Shown here in pieces: positions 56,901 to 64,000 of a stretch of DNA of 64,000 nt. The notes beneath the pieces are model-generated. The model was not told where the DNA came from and searched no databases. It saw only the letters and a program-made list of their open reading frames with translations. The translations under genes and the position numbers were made by a program. How positions within the stretch are numbered: position 1 is the first letter of the stretch; each line of letters starts with the position of its first letter. The stretch is from Micromonospora rifamycinica (GTDB taxonomy: Bacteria > Actinomycetota > Actinomycetes > Mycobacteriales > Micromonosporaceae), in assembly GCF_900090265.1 (NCBI RefSeq), contig NZ_LT607752.1, positions 6,330,001 through 6,394,000 on the forward strand, in the 5' to 3' direction.

Positions 56901-58638
56901 GGGCGCGAAGCCCGGCGAGGGCGGGCAGCTGCCCGGCAACAAGGTCTGGCCGTGGATCGCCCGGACCCGGCACGCCACCCCGGGCGTCGGCCTGATCTCC
57001 CCGCCGCCGCACCACGACATCTACTCCATCGAGGACCTCGCGCAGCTCGTGCACGACCTCAAGTGCGTCAACCCGGCCGCCCGGGTGCACGTCAAGCTGG
57101 TCAGCGAGGTCGGCGTGGGCACGGTCGCGGCCGGGGTCGCCAAGCTCAAGGCCGACGTCATCCTGATCTCCGGGCACGACGGCGGCACCGGCGCGTCCCC
57201 GCTCAACTCGCTCAAGCACGCCGGCACCCCGTGGGAGCTGGGCCTGGCCGAGGCGCAGCAGACGCTGCTGCTCAACAAGCTGCGCGACCGGGTCACCGTG
57301 CAGGTCGACGGCCAGCTCAAGACCGGCCGGGACGTGGTGGTGGCGATGCTGCTCGGCGCGGAGGAGTTCGGCTTCGCGACCGCCCCGCTGATCGTCGAGG
57401 GCTGCGTGATGATGCGGGTCTGCCACCTGGACACCTGCCCGGTGGGCATCGCCACCCAGAACCCGGTGCTGCGGGAACGCTTCACCGGCCGACCGGAGTT
57501 CGTGGAGAACTTCTTCCTCTTCCTCGCCGAGGAGGTCCGGGGCTACCTGGCCGAGCTGGGCTTCCGCAGCATCGAAGAGGCGATCGGGCAGACCGAGGTG
57601 CTCGACGTCGTACCGGCGATCGAGCACTGGAAGGGCCACGGCCTCGACCTGGCCCGGGTGCTGCACACCCCGCAGCTGCCCGAGGGCGCGGCCCGGCGCG
57701 GGGTCCGCGCCCAGGACCACGGCCTGGCGCAGGCGCTGGACAACGAGCTGATCGCGCTGGCCCAGCCGGCGCTGCGCGACGGCAGCCCGGTCCGGGTGGA
57801 GGTGGCGGTGCGCAACGAGCACCGCAGTGTCGGCGCGATGCTCGGCGGCGAGGTGACCCGCCGGCACGGCGGTGCCGGCCTGCCGGACGACACTGTGGAG
57901 TTCGTGCTGCGGGGCACCGCCGGGCAGTCCTTCGGCGCGTTCCTGCCGCGCGGGGTGACCCTGCGGCTGCACGGCGACGCCAACGACTACGTCGGCAAGG
58001 GGCTCTCCGGCGGGCGGATCGTGGTCCGCCCGGACGCCGCCGCGCCGTTCGTCGACCCCGACGCCACCGCCGGGCAGCGCGCCGAGGACCAGATCATCGC
58101 CGGCAACACCATCCTGTACGGGGCCACCGGCGGTGAGCTGTTCCTGCGCGGCCGGGTGGGGGAGCGCTTCGCGGTCCGCAACTCGGGCGCGGTGGCCGTC
58201 GTCGAGGGCGTCGGCGACCACGGCTGCGAGTACATGACCGGTGGCACGGTGGTGGTGCTCGGCGAGACCGGCCGCAACTTCGCCGCCGGCATGTCCGGCG
58301 GTACGGCGTACGTGCACCGGCTGGACACCGGCCGGGTCAACGCGGAGCTGGTCGACCTGGCCCCGCTGCGCGACGCCGAGCGGGAGCTGCTGCACGACCT
58401 GGTGCAGCGGCACGTCGCGGAGACCGACTCGGCGGTCGGCGCGGAGCTGCTCAAGCGTTGGCCGGAGGCGGTCGGGGAGTTCACGGCCGTGGTCCCCCGG
58501 GACTACCGCCGGGTTATGGAGATCATGAAGGCCGCCGAAGCCGCCGGCCGCGACGTCGACGACGCGGTGATGTCTGCGCTGACCGCGTCGGTGCCGCCCG
58601 CCACGCGGGTGGTCGCCCAGGAGGTGGCTCGTGCCTGA
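53983..58638 (+). CDS. gltB: Glutamate synthase large subunit GltB
   Basis: Large subunit of NADPH-GOGAT, making two glutamates from glutamine and 2-oxoglutarate. The 1551-residue protein has the N-terminal glutaminase domain with the Ntn-type Cys in HDACGVAFVAD (~25-35, normally exposed by removal of a short propeptide), a central domain, the FMN/2-oxoglutarate domain with GEGGEDVDRL and GAKPGEGGQLPG, the 3Fe-4S cluster motif CHLDTCPVGIATQ (~1147-1159) and a C-terminal beta-helix (GGRIVVRP). GTG 53983 has AGGAGA five bases upstream; GTG 53965 is an upstream alternative. It overlaps gltD by eight bases. Confidence 0.97.
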   Translation: MALPYPHTPQPVPSATGLYDPAHEHDACGVAFVADLYGRRSHAVVANGLGALCRLDHRGARGAEQNTGDGAGIMIQVPDAFLRAVVDFPLPPAGQYATGLVFLPDDDGGEARARQVVEKYALVEGAEVLGWRDVPTDPSGLGETALAAMPRIRQLFLAAHRLTDTPAGPAGSALAGIDLDRVAFCVRKQAERETAERGVTAYFPSLSARTMTWKGMLTPDQLPEYFPELTDERVDSAIALVHSRFSTNTFPSWPLAHPYRFIAHNGEINTIRGNRNWMQAREALLRSPHLPGNIRRVFPVCTPAASDSANFDEVLELLHLAGRSLPHAVLMMIPEAWENDPAMRPDKRAFYRFHASLMEPWDGPASVAFTDGEIVGAVLDRNGLRPGRWWHTADGLVVLGSEAGVLDLDPATVVAKGRLQPGRMFLVDTVNGRIVSDDEIKTELAAAQPYDEWLHAGLIELDDLPPREHVVYTHDSVRRRQQTFGYTEEELKILLAPMARTGAEPLGSMGTDTPIAPLSTRPRLLYDYFHQLFAQVTNPPLDAIREELVTSLASTIGPEGNLLDPGAASCRQIVLPYPVIDNDELAKLLDVDEDGDLPGFKAVRVSGLYRSRDGGAGIKARLTEICRHVSEAIEDGVRILVLSDRDSNADLAPIPSLLLTAAVHQHLVREQTRTQVALIVESGDCREVHHAAVLIGYGAAAVNPYLAFESVEDMIATGALVGVEPGKAVRNYVKALGKGVLKIMSKMGISTVSSYCGAQVFEAVGLDTRLVDRYFRGTPSTIGGIGLAGIHAEVAARHGQAWPTPGTAGSTRLEVGGEYQWRREGELHLFNPETVFLLQHATRSRQYDVFRQYTAKVDELAAQAGSLRGLFTLRTGLRPAVPIEEVEPVTEIVKRFATGAMSYGSISAEAHETLAIAMNRLGGKSNTGEGGEDVDRLHDPARRSAVKQIASGRFGVTSEYLVNADDLQIKMAQGAKPGEGGQLPGNKVWPWIARTRHATPGVGLISPPPHHDIYSIEDLAQLVHDLKCVNPAARVHVKLVSEVGVGTVAAGVAKLKADVILISGHDGGTGASPLNSLKHAGTPWELGLAEAQQTLLLNKLRDRVTVQVDGQLKTGRDVVVAMLLGAEEFGFATAPLIVEGCVMMRVCHLDTCPVGIATQNPVLRERFTGRPEFVENFFLFLAEEVRGYLAELGFRSIEEAIGQTEVLDVVPAIEHWKGHGLDLARVLHTPQLPEGAARRGVRAQDHGLAQALDNELIALAQPALRDGSPVRVEVAVRNEHRSVGAMLGGEVTRRHGGAGLPDDTVEFVLRGTAGQSFGAFLPRGVTLRLHGDANDYVGKGLSGGRIVVRPDAAAPFVDPDATAGQRAEDQIIAGNTILYGATGGELFLRGRVGERFAVRNSGAVAVVEGVGDHGCEYMTGGTVVVLGETGRNFAAGMSGGTAYVHRLDTGRVNAELVDLAPLRDAERELLHDLVQRHVAETDSAVGAELLKRWPEAVGEFTAVVPRDYRRVMEIMKAAEAAGRDVDDAVMSALTASVPPATRVVAQEVARA

Positions 58639-60139
58639 CCCGAACGGTTTCCTGCGCTATGACCGGCGGCTGCCGGCCCGTCGTCCGGTGGCGGTGCGGA
58701 TCAGTGACTGGCGTGAGGTCTACCCGCCCGCCGGTGAGGAGCTGATCCGCGAGCAGGCCACCCGCTGCATGGACTGCGGCATCCCGTTCTGCCACGACGG
58801 CTGCCCGCTGGGCAACCGCATCCCGGACTGGAACGACCTGGTCCGCACCGGGACCTGGGACGCCGCGGTGGAGTCGTTGCACGCCACCAACAACTTCCCC
58901 GAGTTCACCGGTCGGCTCTGCCCGGCGCCCTGCGAGGCGGCCTGCGTGCTGGGCCTGGGTGGTCAGCAGCCGGTCACCATCAAGCAGGTCGAGGTGGAGA
59001 TCGCCGACGCGGCGGTGGCCCGGGGCGGGCTGAACCCCCGTCCGGTGCCGGCGTCGACCGGTCGTTCCGTGGCCGTGGTCGGCTCCGGTCCCGCCGGGCT
59101 CGCCGCCGCCCAGCAGCTCGCCCGCGCCGGTCACGCCGTCACCGTCTACGAGCGGGACGACGCGATCGGTGGCCTGCTCCGGTACGGCATCCCCGACTTC
59201 AAGCTGGAGAAGCAGCACATCGACCGGCGGCTGGCCCAGCTCGCCGCGGAGGGTGTGCAGTTCCGCACCGGGGTGGACGTCGGCGTCGACGTGACCGCCG
59301 AGGAGCTGCGGTCCCGGCATGACGCGGTGCTGCTGGCCTGCGGCGCGCTCCAGGGTCGGGACACCCCGGAGACGCCCGGTCGGCAGTTGCGCGGCGTCCA
59401 CCAGGCGATGACCCACCTGGTCGCCGCCAACCGGGTGGTCGCGGCGGCCGGCGGCGGCCGGCCCGCCCCGGCGGTGCTGCCCGACGGTACGCCGATCGAC
59501 GCGGCCGGCAGGCACGTGGTGATCATCGGTGGTGGCGACACCGCCGCCGACTGCCTGGGCGTGGCCCACCGGCAGGGCGCGGCCGGGGTCCACCAGCTCG
59601 ACCTCTACCCGGAGCCGCCGCACGGCCGGGACGCCGCGCGGGATCCGTGGCCGACCTGGCCGTGGGTGCTGCGTAACTACCCGGCACACGAGGAGGGCGG
59701 CGAGCGGGTCTTCGCGGTCGCGGTGCAGGAGTTCGTGGACGACGGCACCGGCCAGGTCAAGGGCGTCCGGATCGCCGAGGTGACGGTGGAGCGGCGGGAC
59801 GGCCGCCGGATCGTCACCGCGCTGCCCGGCTCCGAGCGGGAACTCCCGGCTGACCTGGTGCTGCTGGCCATCGGCTTCGAGGGCACCGAGGAGCAGCCGC
59901 TGCTGGCCCAGTTCGGGGTGGTCCGCAACGCCCGGGGCGCGGTCGACGCCCGCCCGGACTGGCAGACCGACGCCGACGGCGTCTTCGTCGCCGGGGACAT
60001 GCACCGGGGCGCATCGCTGATCGTCTGGGCGATCGCCGAGGGGCGGGCAGCCGCCGCGGCGATCCACTCCTACCTGGGCGGGGTCGGTTCGCTGCCGGCT
60101 CCGGTCGATCCGGCCCGGCAACCGCTCGCGGCCCGCTGA
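58631..60139 (+). CDS. gltD: Glutamate synthase small subunit GltD
   Basis: Small subunit of GOGAT, passing electrons from NADPH via FAD and 4Fe-4S clusters to GltB. The 502-residue protein has the two cysteine clusters CMDCGIPFCHDGCPLGN (~47-63) and CPAPCEAACVLG (~97-108), FAD motif VVGSGPAGLAAAQQLARAG (~149-167), GGLLRYGIPDFKLEK and NADPH motif VIIGGGDTAADC (~297-308). GTG 58631 overlaps the gltB stop by eight bases. A strong hairpin lies 125 bases downstream. Confidence 0.97.
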   Translation: MPDPNGFLRYDRRLPARRPVAVRISDWREVYPPAGEELIREQATRCMDCGIPFCHDGCPLGNRIPDWNDLVRTGTWDAAVESLHATNNFPEFTGRLCPAPCEAACVLGLGGQQPVTIKQVEVEIADAAVARGGLNPRPVPASTGRSVAVVGSGPAGLAAAQQLARAGHAVTVYERDDAIGGLLRYGIPDFKLEKQHIDRRLAQLAAEGVQFRTGVDVGVDVTAEELRSRHDAVLLACGALQGRDTPETPGRQLRGVHQAMTHLVAANRVVAAAGGGRPAPAVLPDGTPIDAAGRHVVIIGGGDTAADCLGVAHRQGAAGVHQLDLYPEPPHGRDAARDPWPTWPWVLRNYPAHEEGGERVFAVAVQEFVDDGTGQVKGVRIAEVTVERRDGRRIVTALPGSERELPADLVLLAIGFEGTEEQPLLAQFGVVRNARGAVDARPDWQTDADGVFVAGDMHRGASLIVWAIAEGRAAAAAIHSYLGGVGSLPAPVDPARQPLAAR

Positions 60140-60263
60140 CCCCCGCCCGCTGACCCCGACGGCTCCGGCCGGCGCGCTGGTCTGTCGGACCTGCTGGTCT
60201 GTCGGACCTGTGGTCTGTCGGACCGGCCCGCTGTTGCATCGTTTCCGGCAGTTCGATCGGTGG

Positions 60264-60298
60264 CCGTCAGCCGACCTGGTCTGCAGGTCGGCTGACGG
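60264..60298. terminator. Strong hairpin downstream of gltD
   Basis: CCGTCAGCCGACCTG (60264-60278) pairs perfectly with 60284-60298 over 15 bp with a 5-nt loop (GTCTG). It is the best candidate for the gltBD terminator. No T run follows. Confidence 0.6.
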
Positions 60299-60470
60299 TC
60301 CGCCCCTGCGGCTCCGCCGCCGTTCGCCGGTGCGCTGGGTCGACTCGGCCGCCGTTCGCCGGTGCGCCGGGTCGGCTCGCAGCCGCTTCCGCTGGCACGA
60401 CCTGTCCGGGCTCCTGGTGTCGCGGGGCGTCGGGCCAGCTCTCCGGAAGCATGTGACTCCAGGAGGGGAT

Positions 60471-60668
60471 ATGCCTGGCAGGCATTTTTATGACCGCCAG
60501 GCATATTGCTCTCCGGAACCATTGTTCCGGCCAGGCTCGAGCCCGCTCCGATCGAGCCCGCTCCGATCGAGCCCGCTCCGATCGAGCCCGCTCCGATCGA
60601 GCCCGCTCCGATCGACGCCGCTCCGATCGACGCCGACCAGGGTCGGCCCGAACCTGACCCCGTTCTGA
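60471..60668 (+). CDS. Possible small gene with SSPLR pentapeptide repeats
   Basis: A 65-codon ORF, MPGRHFYDRQAYCSPEPLF followed by RPG, five perfect SSPLR repeats, an STPLR and a tail ending LTPF. The ribosome site AGGAGGGG is ideal (four bases before the ATG). The start codon lies in the left arm of a perfect 11-bp inverted repeat (60469-60479 with 60496-60506), and the direct repeat GCTCTCCGGAA flanks that region (60439-60449, 60508-60518). It has no signal peptide. It may be a real peptide, a translation-controlled leader, or a fortuitous ORF in repeat DNA; no family is recognised. Confidence 0.35.
   Translation: MPGRHFYDRQAYCSPEPLFRPGSSPLRSSPLRSSPLRSSPLRSSPLRSTPLRSTPTRVGPNLTPF
60513..60530. 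terminator. Short perfect hairpin
   Basis: CCGGAAC (60513-60519), CATT, GTTCCGG (60524-60530). It lies inside the small ORF at 60471-60668 and would form a stable RNA hairpin. Confidence 0.4.
60537..60626. repeat. 15-bp tandem repeat (six copies)
   Basis: TCGAGCCCGCTCCGA repeats five times perfectly from 60537 to 60611, then once with two changes (TCGACGCCGCTCCGA, 60612-60626). The unit is a multiple of three, so the frame of the small ORF is kept. Confidence 0.9.
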
Positions 60669-60833
60669 CCTCGATGTCAGCCGTCCCGGGCCGAAGCGGT
60701 CCCGGGCCGAAGCCGTCCCGGGCCGAAGCCGTCCCGAGGGCCGAAGCCGACCCGAGGGCCGGAGGTGGCGGTTCCGGGCCGGTCCGGGCTGCCCGCCCCG
60801 GTGCCGGGGGCAGGCAGCCCGAACCGGGGTCGG

Positions 60834-62372
60834 TCAGCGCGCCAGCAGCTGGTGCGCCGACCGGATCCGTGACCACGACGTCGGCTGCGCCGGGGAGGTC
60901 GCGGTGCGGGTGGCGGTGGCCGGGGTGGGGCGGCCGGGGGTGAACAGCCAGGTGGTGAAGACCGGGTCCAGGTCGACGCCGGAGATCTGCTCGGCGAGCG
61001 CCTGGAAGTCGGCGATGCTGCCGTTGCCGTACCGGTGCGCGGCGGTCCAGGCCGGCAGGATCCGGAAGAACGCGTCGTCGCCGACGGCCAGCCGGATCTG
61101 GTGCAGGGCCATCGCGCCCCGGTCGTAGACCGCGTCGTCGAAGACCGCGCCGGCACCCGGGTTGCCCGGCGGGACCTGCCAGAACCCGTCGTCGGCCGGG
61201 TAGCTGGCGTAGGTGAAGTCGAACAGCTCCTGCGCGCTGCCCTCACCCTGCGCCTCCGACCAGAGCCATTCGGCGTACGAGGCGAAGCCCTCGTTCAACC
61301 AGATGTTGCTCCAGTTGGTCACCGAGACCGAGTCGCCGAACCACTGGTGGGCGTTCTCGTGCACCACTACGTACGGGTTGCTGCCGCGTCGCCAGAAGCC
61401 GGGACCGTACACCGGGCGGGTCTGCGTCTCCAGCGCGAAGCTGATGCCGTCGATCGGCCCGGCGACACCCCCCAGCGCCTCGAACGGGTACGGCCCGAAG
61501 ATGCCGCTGGCCCAGTCGACGATCTCGGCGGTCCGCTCGATGCTGGCCCGGGCGGCCGGAGCCCGGTCGCCCAGCGTGGTGCTGTAGGCGTTGATCACCG
61601 GTAGCCCGCTCGGGGCGGTGTCGGTGACGATGTCGTACTGGCCGATCGCCAGGAACGCCTGGTAGGTGGCCCCGGGCCTGGTGCTGCGCCAGCCCCACCG
61701 CAGCCGGTTGCCGGCTTCGGCCAGCGGGGGCCGGGGCTGGACGCCGTTGCTGATCACCTCGACGCCGGTGGGCACCGAGACCGAGATGTCCCAGGTGGCC
61801 TTGTCCAGCGGGTGGTCGTTGGACGGGAACCACCACCAGGCCGACTCGGGCTCGTTGACGGCCAGCGCGCCGTCGGCGGTGCGGGTCCAGCCGGAGTAGC
61901 CGTCGACCAGGGTCTCCGACGGGACGCCGGAGTAGGTGACCACGATGGTCAGCGCCTGGCCGGTGCTGATGCCGCGCGGCGCGGTGACCGCCAGCTCGTG
62001 GACGCCCTCCCGGGCGAACTGGGCGGTCCAGCCGTTGACCCGCACCGACTCGACGTCGAGCAGGAAGTCGAGGTTGAAGCGGGAAAGGTCCTGGGTGGCG
62101 GTGGCCAGGATGGTGGTGGTGCCGCTGAGCCGGTCGCTGGCCGGTTCGTAGCGGAGCCGGACGTCGTAGTGGTCGACGTCGTAGCCGCCGTTGCCGTAGT
62201 CGGGGAAGTAGGGGTCGCCGAGCCCGGCGCTACCGGGTTTCGGGGCGGCCGAGACCGCGACCGACCGGCTCTTGCCCGGTCGGGCGTCGGCCTGGCCGGG
62301 GGTGCCGGTCACCAGGGTGCCGGCGGTGGTGACGGTCAGGGCGGCGATGGCCGCCGTGAAAACACGTCGCAC
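60834..62372 (-). CDS. Secreted M1-family zinc metallopeptidase
   Basis: Gluzincin aminopeptidase-like protein, 512 residues. A signal peptide is visible (VRRVFTAAIAALTVTTAGTL, then a likely AxA cut near QADA, ~30). The N-terminal beta domain has the M1 saddle pattern (YDVDHYDVRLRYEP), and the catalytic HENAHQWFGD (residues ~347-356; HExxH) with NEGFASYAEW (~366-375) gives the full zinc site. It is shorter than PepN because the C-terminal helical domain is reduced. GTG 62372 is chosen since GGAGGGAG lies eight bases upstream; ATG 62390 would include that ribosome site. Confidence 0.9.
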   Translation of the reverse strand: MRRVFTAAIAALTVTTAGTLVTGTPGQADARPGKSRSVAVSAAPKPGSAGLGDPYFPDYGNGGYDVDHYDVRLRYEPASDRLSGTTTILATATQDLSRFNLDFLLDVESVRVNGWTAQFAREGVHELAVTAPRGISTGQALTIVVTYSGVPSETLVDGYSGWTRTADGALAVNEPESAWWWFPSNDHPLDKATWDISVSVPTGVEVISNGVQPRPPLAEAGNRLRWGWRSTRPGATYQAFLAIGQYDIVTDTAPSGLPVINAYSTTLGDRAPAARASIERTAEIVDWASGIFGPYPFEALGGVAGPIDGISFALETQTRPVYGPGFWRRGSNPYVVVHENAHQWFGDSVSVTNWSNIWLNEGFASYAEWLWSEAQGEGSAQELFDFTYASYPADDGFWQVPPGNPGAGAVFDDAVYDRGAMALHQIRLAVGDDAFFRILPAWTAAHRYGNGSIADFQALAEQISGVDLDPVFTTWLFTPGRPTPATATRTATSPAQPTSWSRIRSAHQLLAR

Positions 62373-62572
62373 GGGGTGGACTCCCTCCATCGGGGTGTTC
62401 GCACCGACAACCTAATCGACGCCGGTGGAACCATGCGCGCCGGACGGGTGGGGATCGGCTGTTCTCTTTGTGTCGATGTTTCGCTAGCATTACCGACTAG
62501 TAACAAAGCCTCACCCCCTTGGCCACGCGCGCGGTCCAGAGGCTTCACCGTTCCTGCCCCTGGAGGATCGTC
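62373..62572. promoter_or_regulatory. Divergent promoter region of the peptidase and lipase genes
   Basis: This 200-bp gap drives two secreted enzymes in opposite directions. Bases 62460-62512 are AT-rich for this genome, with TTCTCTTTGTGTCG and GCTAGCATTACCGACTAG, and are the likely promoter core. I could not pin down individual -35/-10 pairs. Confidence 0.4.
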
Positions 62573-63385
62573 ATGCCCCACCGCGCCCTACCCCGCCGCG
62601 CCCTGGCCCGTGCCGTCACCGCGCTGACCGCCCTGCTCGCCACCGTCGTCGGCGTCGTGCTCGTCCCCACCGCCGCCCAGGCCGCCACCGTCCACTACGT
62701 GGCGCTCGGCGACTCCTACTCCTCCGGCGTCGGCGCCGGACCGTACGACCTGTCCACCTGCCTGCGCAGCCAGAAGTCGTACGCCCCGCTGTGGGCCGCC
62801 GCCAACGCGGTCACCAGCTTCGCCTTCCCCGCCTGCGGCGGCGCGGTCACCGCCGACGTGATCAGCAAGCAGCTCGGCGCGTTGAGCGCCACCACCACGC
62901 TGGTCACCATCACCATCGGCGGCAACGACGCCGGCTTCGCCGACGTGATCACCAGTTGCCGGTTCGGCAGCACGGCGAACTGCACCGCAGCGGTCGACAA
63001 GGCCAAGAGCTTCGCCACCGCCACGCTGCCCGGCCGGCTCGACGCCACCTACGCCGCGATCCGTGACCGGGCCCCGAACGCCCGGCTGGTGGTGCTCGGC
63101 TACCCCCGGCTCTTCGAGACCGGCTCCTGCGGTGTGCTGGCGATGAGCAGCTACAAGCGGACCATCCTCAACGAGGCCGCCGACGTGCTCGCCACGGTCA
63201 CCGCCGCCCGGGCCGCCGCGGCCGGGGCCACCTTCGCCGACGCCCGCCCGTTCTTCACCGGGCACGGCGTCTGCGCCGCCGCCCCGTGGATCCGCGACGT
63301 CAGCGGCGTCATCGAGGCGTACCACCCGAACGCCGACGGCTACCGGTACGGCTACCTGCCCACGTTGGACGCCGCGCTGCGCTGA
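62573..63385 (+). CDS. Secreted SGNH/GDSL-family lipase/esterase
   Basis: Extracellular lipase or esterase of the SGNH hydrolase fold, similar to Streptomyces secreted lipases; 270 residues. A signal peptide (~1-38, ending AQA) is followed by block I YVALGDSYSSGVGAG (Ser ~48), block III TIGGNDAGF with the Gly/Asn oxyanion residues, and block V YHPNADGYRYG with the catalytic His. Cysteines (CLRSQ, ACGG, SCRF, NCTA, SCGV, VCAA) suit three disulphides, as in the Streptomyces enzymes. ATG 62573 follows TGGAGGA. Confidence 0.92.
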   Translation: MPHRALPRRALARAVTALTALLATVVGVVLVPTAAQAATVHYVALGDSYSSGVGAGPYDLSTCLRSQKSYAPLWAAANAVTSFAFPACGGAVTADVISKQLGALSATTTLVTITIGGNDAGFADVITSCRFGSTANCTAAVDKAKSFATATLPGRLDATYAAIRDRAPNARLVVLGYPRLFETGSCGVLAMSSYKRTILNEAADVLATVTAARAAAAGATFADARPFFTGHGVCAAAPWIRDVSGVIEAYHPNADGYRYGYLPTLDAALR

Positions 63386-63492
63386 CCGGCGCGGCCGGGG
63401 TCACCGGCGGCACCGCACCGGGCACGGTCTGTTGCCGACGTCGTCGACAATGGGAGGCCTGTGGTCTCCCGGACGACGGTGGAGGTGCCCGT

Positions 63493-64000
63493 ATGCGCGA
63501 ACCGGTGACCCCGCCGCCGCCCCGGCCGCCGGCCGCGGACGACCCGCAGCCCCGGCCGCCCACTGCGGACGGCCCCCCGGTCGGCGGCGCGGAGCTGCTC
63601 GCCCTGCTCACCCGGCTGCTGCGCCGGCCCCGCCGGGACGACCGCCGGCTGCCGGTGCTCTGGCTGGTCCGGGCGGCCACCGGCGGCGACCCTGGTCTCC
63701 TGCTGCGCCGGTTCGTCGGGCGGGGCGCGGGTCGCCAGGTGCCGCACGCCGTACTGGACCTGGCCGCCCGCCCCGACCTCGCCGACGTCCCGGCCCTGCT
63801 GCGGGAGCTGCGCCGACAGTTGTCGTTGGAGGCGTTCGGGGCGGCCCGGCTGCGGTTCCGGCACTATCCGCTGGCCGACTGGCTGATGCAGCAGACCCTC
63901 GAGGTGGGCGTCGACGGCGCCGGCAGCGGGCGGGCCAACCTGGTCCGTCGGCTGCGTGACCGGCGCGGTCAGCGTCCCGTGGAGGAGCCGCAGGTCAGCG
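63493..64000 (+). CDS. Start of an unknown gene cut by the window end
   Basis: The frame is open from ATG 63493 to the last base (169 codons visible) with a good ribosome site (GGAGGTG). The visible part is a Pro-rich N-terminus (MREPVTPPPPRPPAADDP) then a folded-looking segment with ELLALLTRLLRRPRR, RLPVLWLVRAATGGDPGLLLRRF, and DWLMQQTLEVGVDGAGSGR. The glycine-rich stretch does not amount to a clear P-loop. No family is recognised; it could be a large regulatory or NTPase protein continuing beyond the window. Confidence 0.6.
   Translation, partial: MREPVTPPPPRPPAADDPQPRPPTADGPPVGGAELLALLTRLLRRPRRDDRRLPVLWLVRAATGGDPGLLLRRFVGRGAGRQVPHAVLDLAARPDLADVPALLRELRRQLSLEAFGAARLRFRHYPLADWLMQQTLEVGVDGAGSGRANLVRRLRDRRGQRPVEEPQVS

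Larger units (their letters stand above)
60140..60833. other. 694-bp repeat-rich gap after gltD
   Basis: Between convergent gltD and the M1 peptidase, no ordinary gene is seen. It holds three copies of GGTCTGTCGGACC-like repeats (60178-60223), a 15-bp-stem hairpin (60264-60298), two copies of a 26-base GCCGCCGTTCGCCGG-type repeat (about 60316-60375), a nested hairpin around a small ORF start (60469-60506), another perfect hairpin (60513-60530) and six 15-bp tandem repeats (60537-60626), then GC-rich sequence with CCGAAGC repeats (60680-60750). Confidence 0.7.

Noticed and set aside
54850..58413. Minus-strand open frame of almost 1190 codons inside gltB
   Set aside because: Antisense shadow of gltB caused by third-position GC bias; no ribosome site or domain.
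60070..60876. Minus-strand 268-codon frame through the gap after gltD
   Set aside because: It has low-complexity repeats (GSIGA units from the 15-bp repeat), overlaps the end of gltD and the peptidase, and lacks a ribosome site. The plus-strand small ORF has much better signals.

Overview
The window is a 64 kb piece of chromosome from a very GC-rich actinobacterium, most probably a Micromonospora or close relative (Micromonosporaceae). The signs are the division and cell-wall cluster ending in sepF-yggT-divIVA, a PriA-type HisA with no trpF in sight, an OhrR/Ohr pair, a TIGR03085 protein, heavy use of GTG starts and many starts placed 6-8 bases after a -10 box (leaderless mRNAs). Nearly all of it is core chromosome. 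I saw no tRNA, rRNA, insertion sequence, integrase, phage gene or CRISPR array.

Bases 1-19100 hold the division and cell-wall cluster: mraY (5' end cut by the window), ftsW, murG, murC, ftsQ, ftsZ, yggS, sepF, yggT, divIVA/wag31, then a membrane protein, a DUF167 protein, a CPA1 cation/proton antiporter, a TraR/DksA-type zinc-finger protein, lspA, an RluD-type pseudouridine synthase, a ParA/MinD-like ATPase with a repeat-rich N-terminus, a DUF2567 membrane protein and a Lon N-domain protein. Two genes usual at this locus are missing: murD (between mraY and ftsW) and pgeF (between ftsZ and yggS).

Bases 19200-27800 carry histidine genes: hisD-hisC-hisB, a tiny membrane protein, hisH, another small membrane protein, priA and a RidA-like gene; then the peroxide-sensing ohrR-ohr pair and a CurA-like reductase; then hisF. 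Bases 28000-42500 are mixed: a winged-helix-like protein, YczE facing a MocR regulator, LtrA, a long-chain acyl-CoA ligase, TIGR03085, a heterodimeric ABC exporter with one degenerate ATP site, an iron-box-controlled DUF2470 protein, and a TetR-controlled ABC-2 efflux operon. Bases 42750-51400 carry a nucleotidyltransferase domain in frame with hisI, then trpE, a Trp-associated membrane protein, trpC, a 25-codon ORF, trpB, trpA and lgt. PriA probably covers the missing TrpF step, tying the his and trp regions together. Bases 51400-64000 hold an FAD monooxygenase, a GNAT acetyltransferase, gltB-gltD (glutamate synthase), a repeat-rich gap with a possible small repeat-peptide gene, a secreted M1 metallopeptidase, a secreted SGNH lipase and the start of an unknown gene that runs off the end.

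The most unusual signal is a family of about 60-bp hairpin elements with arms reading GGTGATCAAGAGGTTTRCG followed by TCA. They sit in three gaps between genes (26873-26952, 40014-40281, 52701-52926). In two of them three units form an array with exact periods of 104 and 83 bases. In the third locus one unit is flipped relative to its neighbours. Their function is unknown to me.
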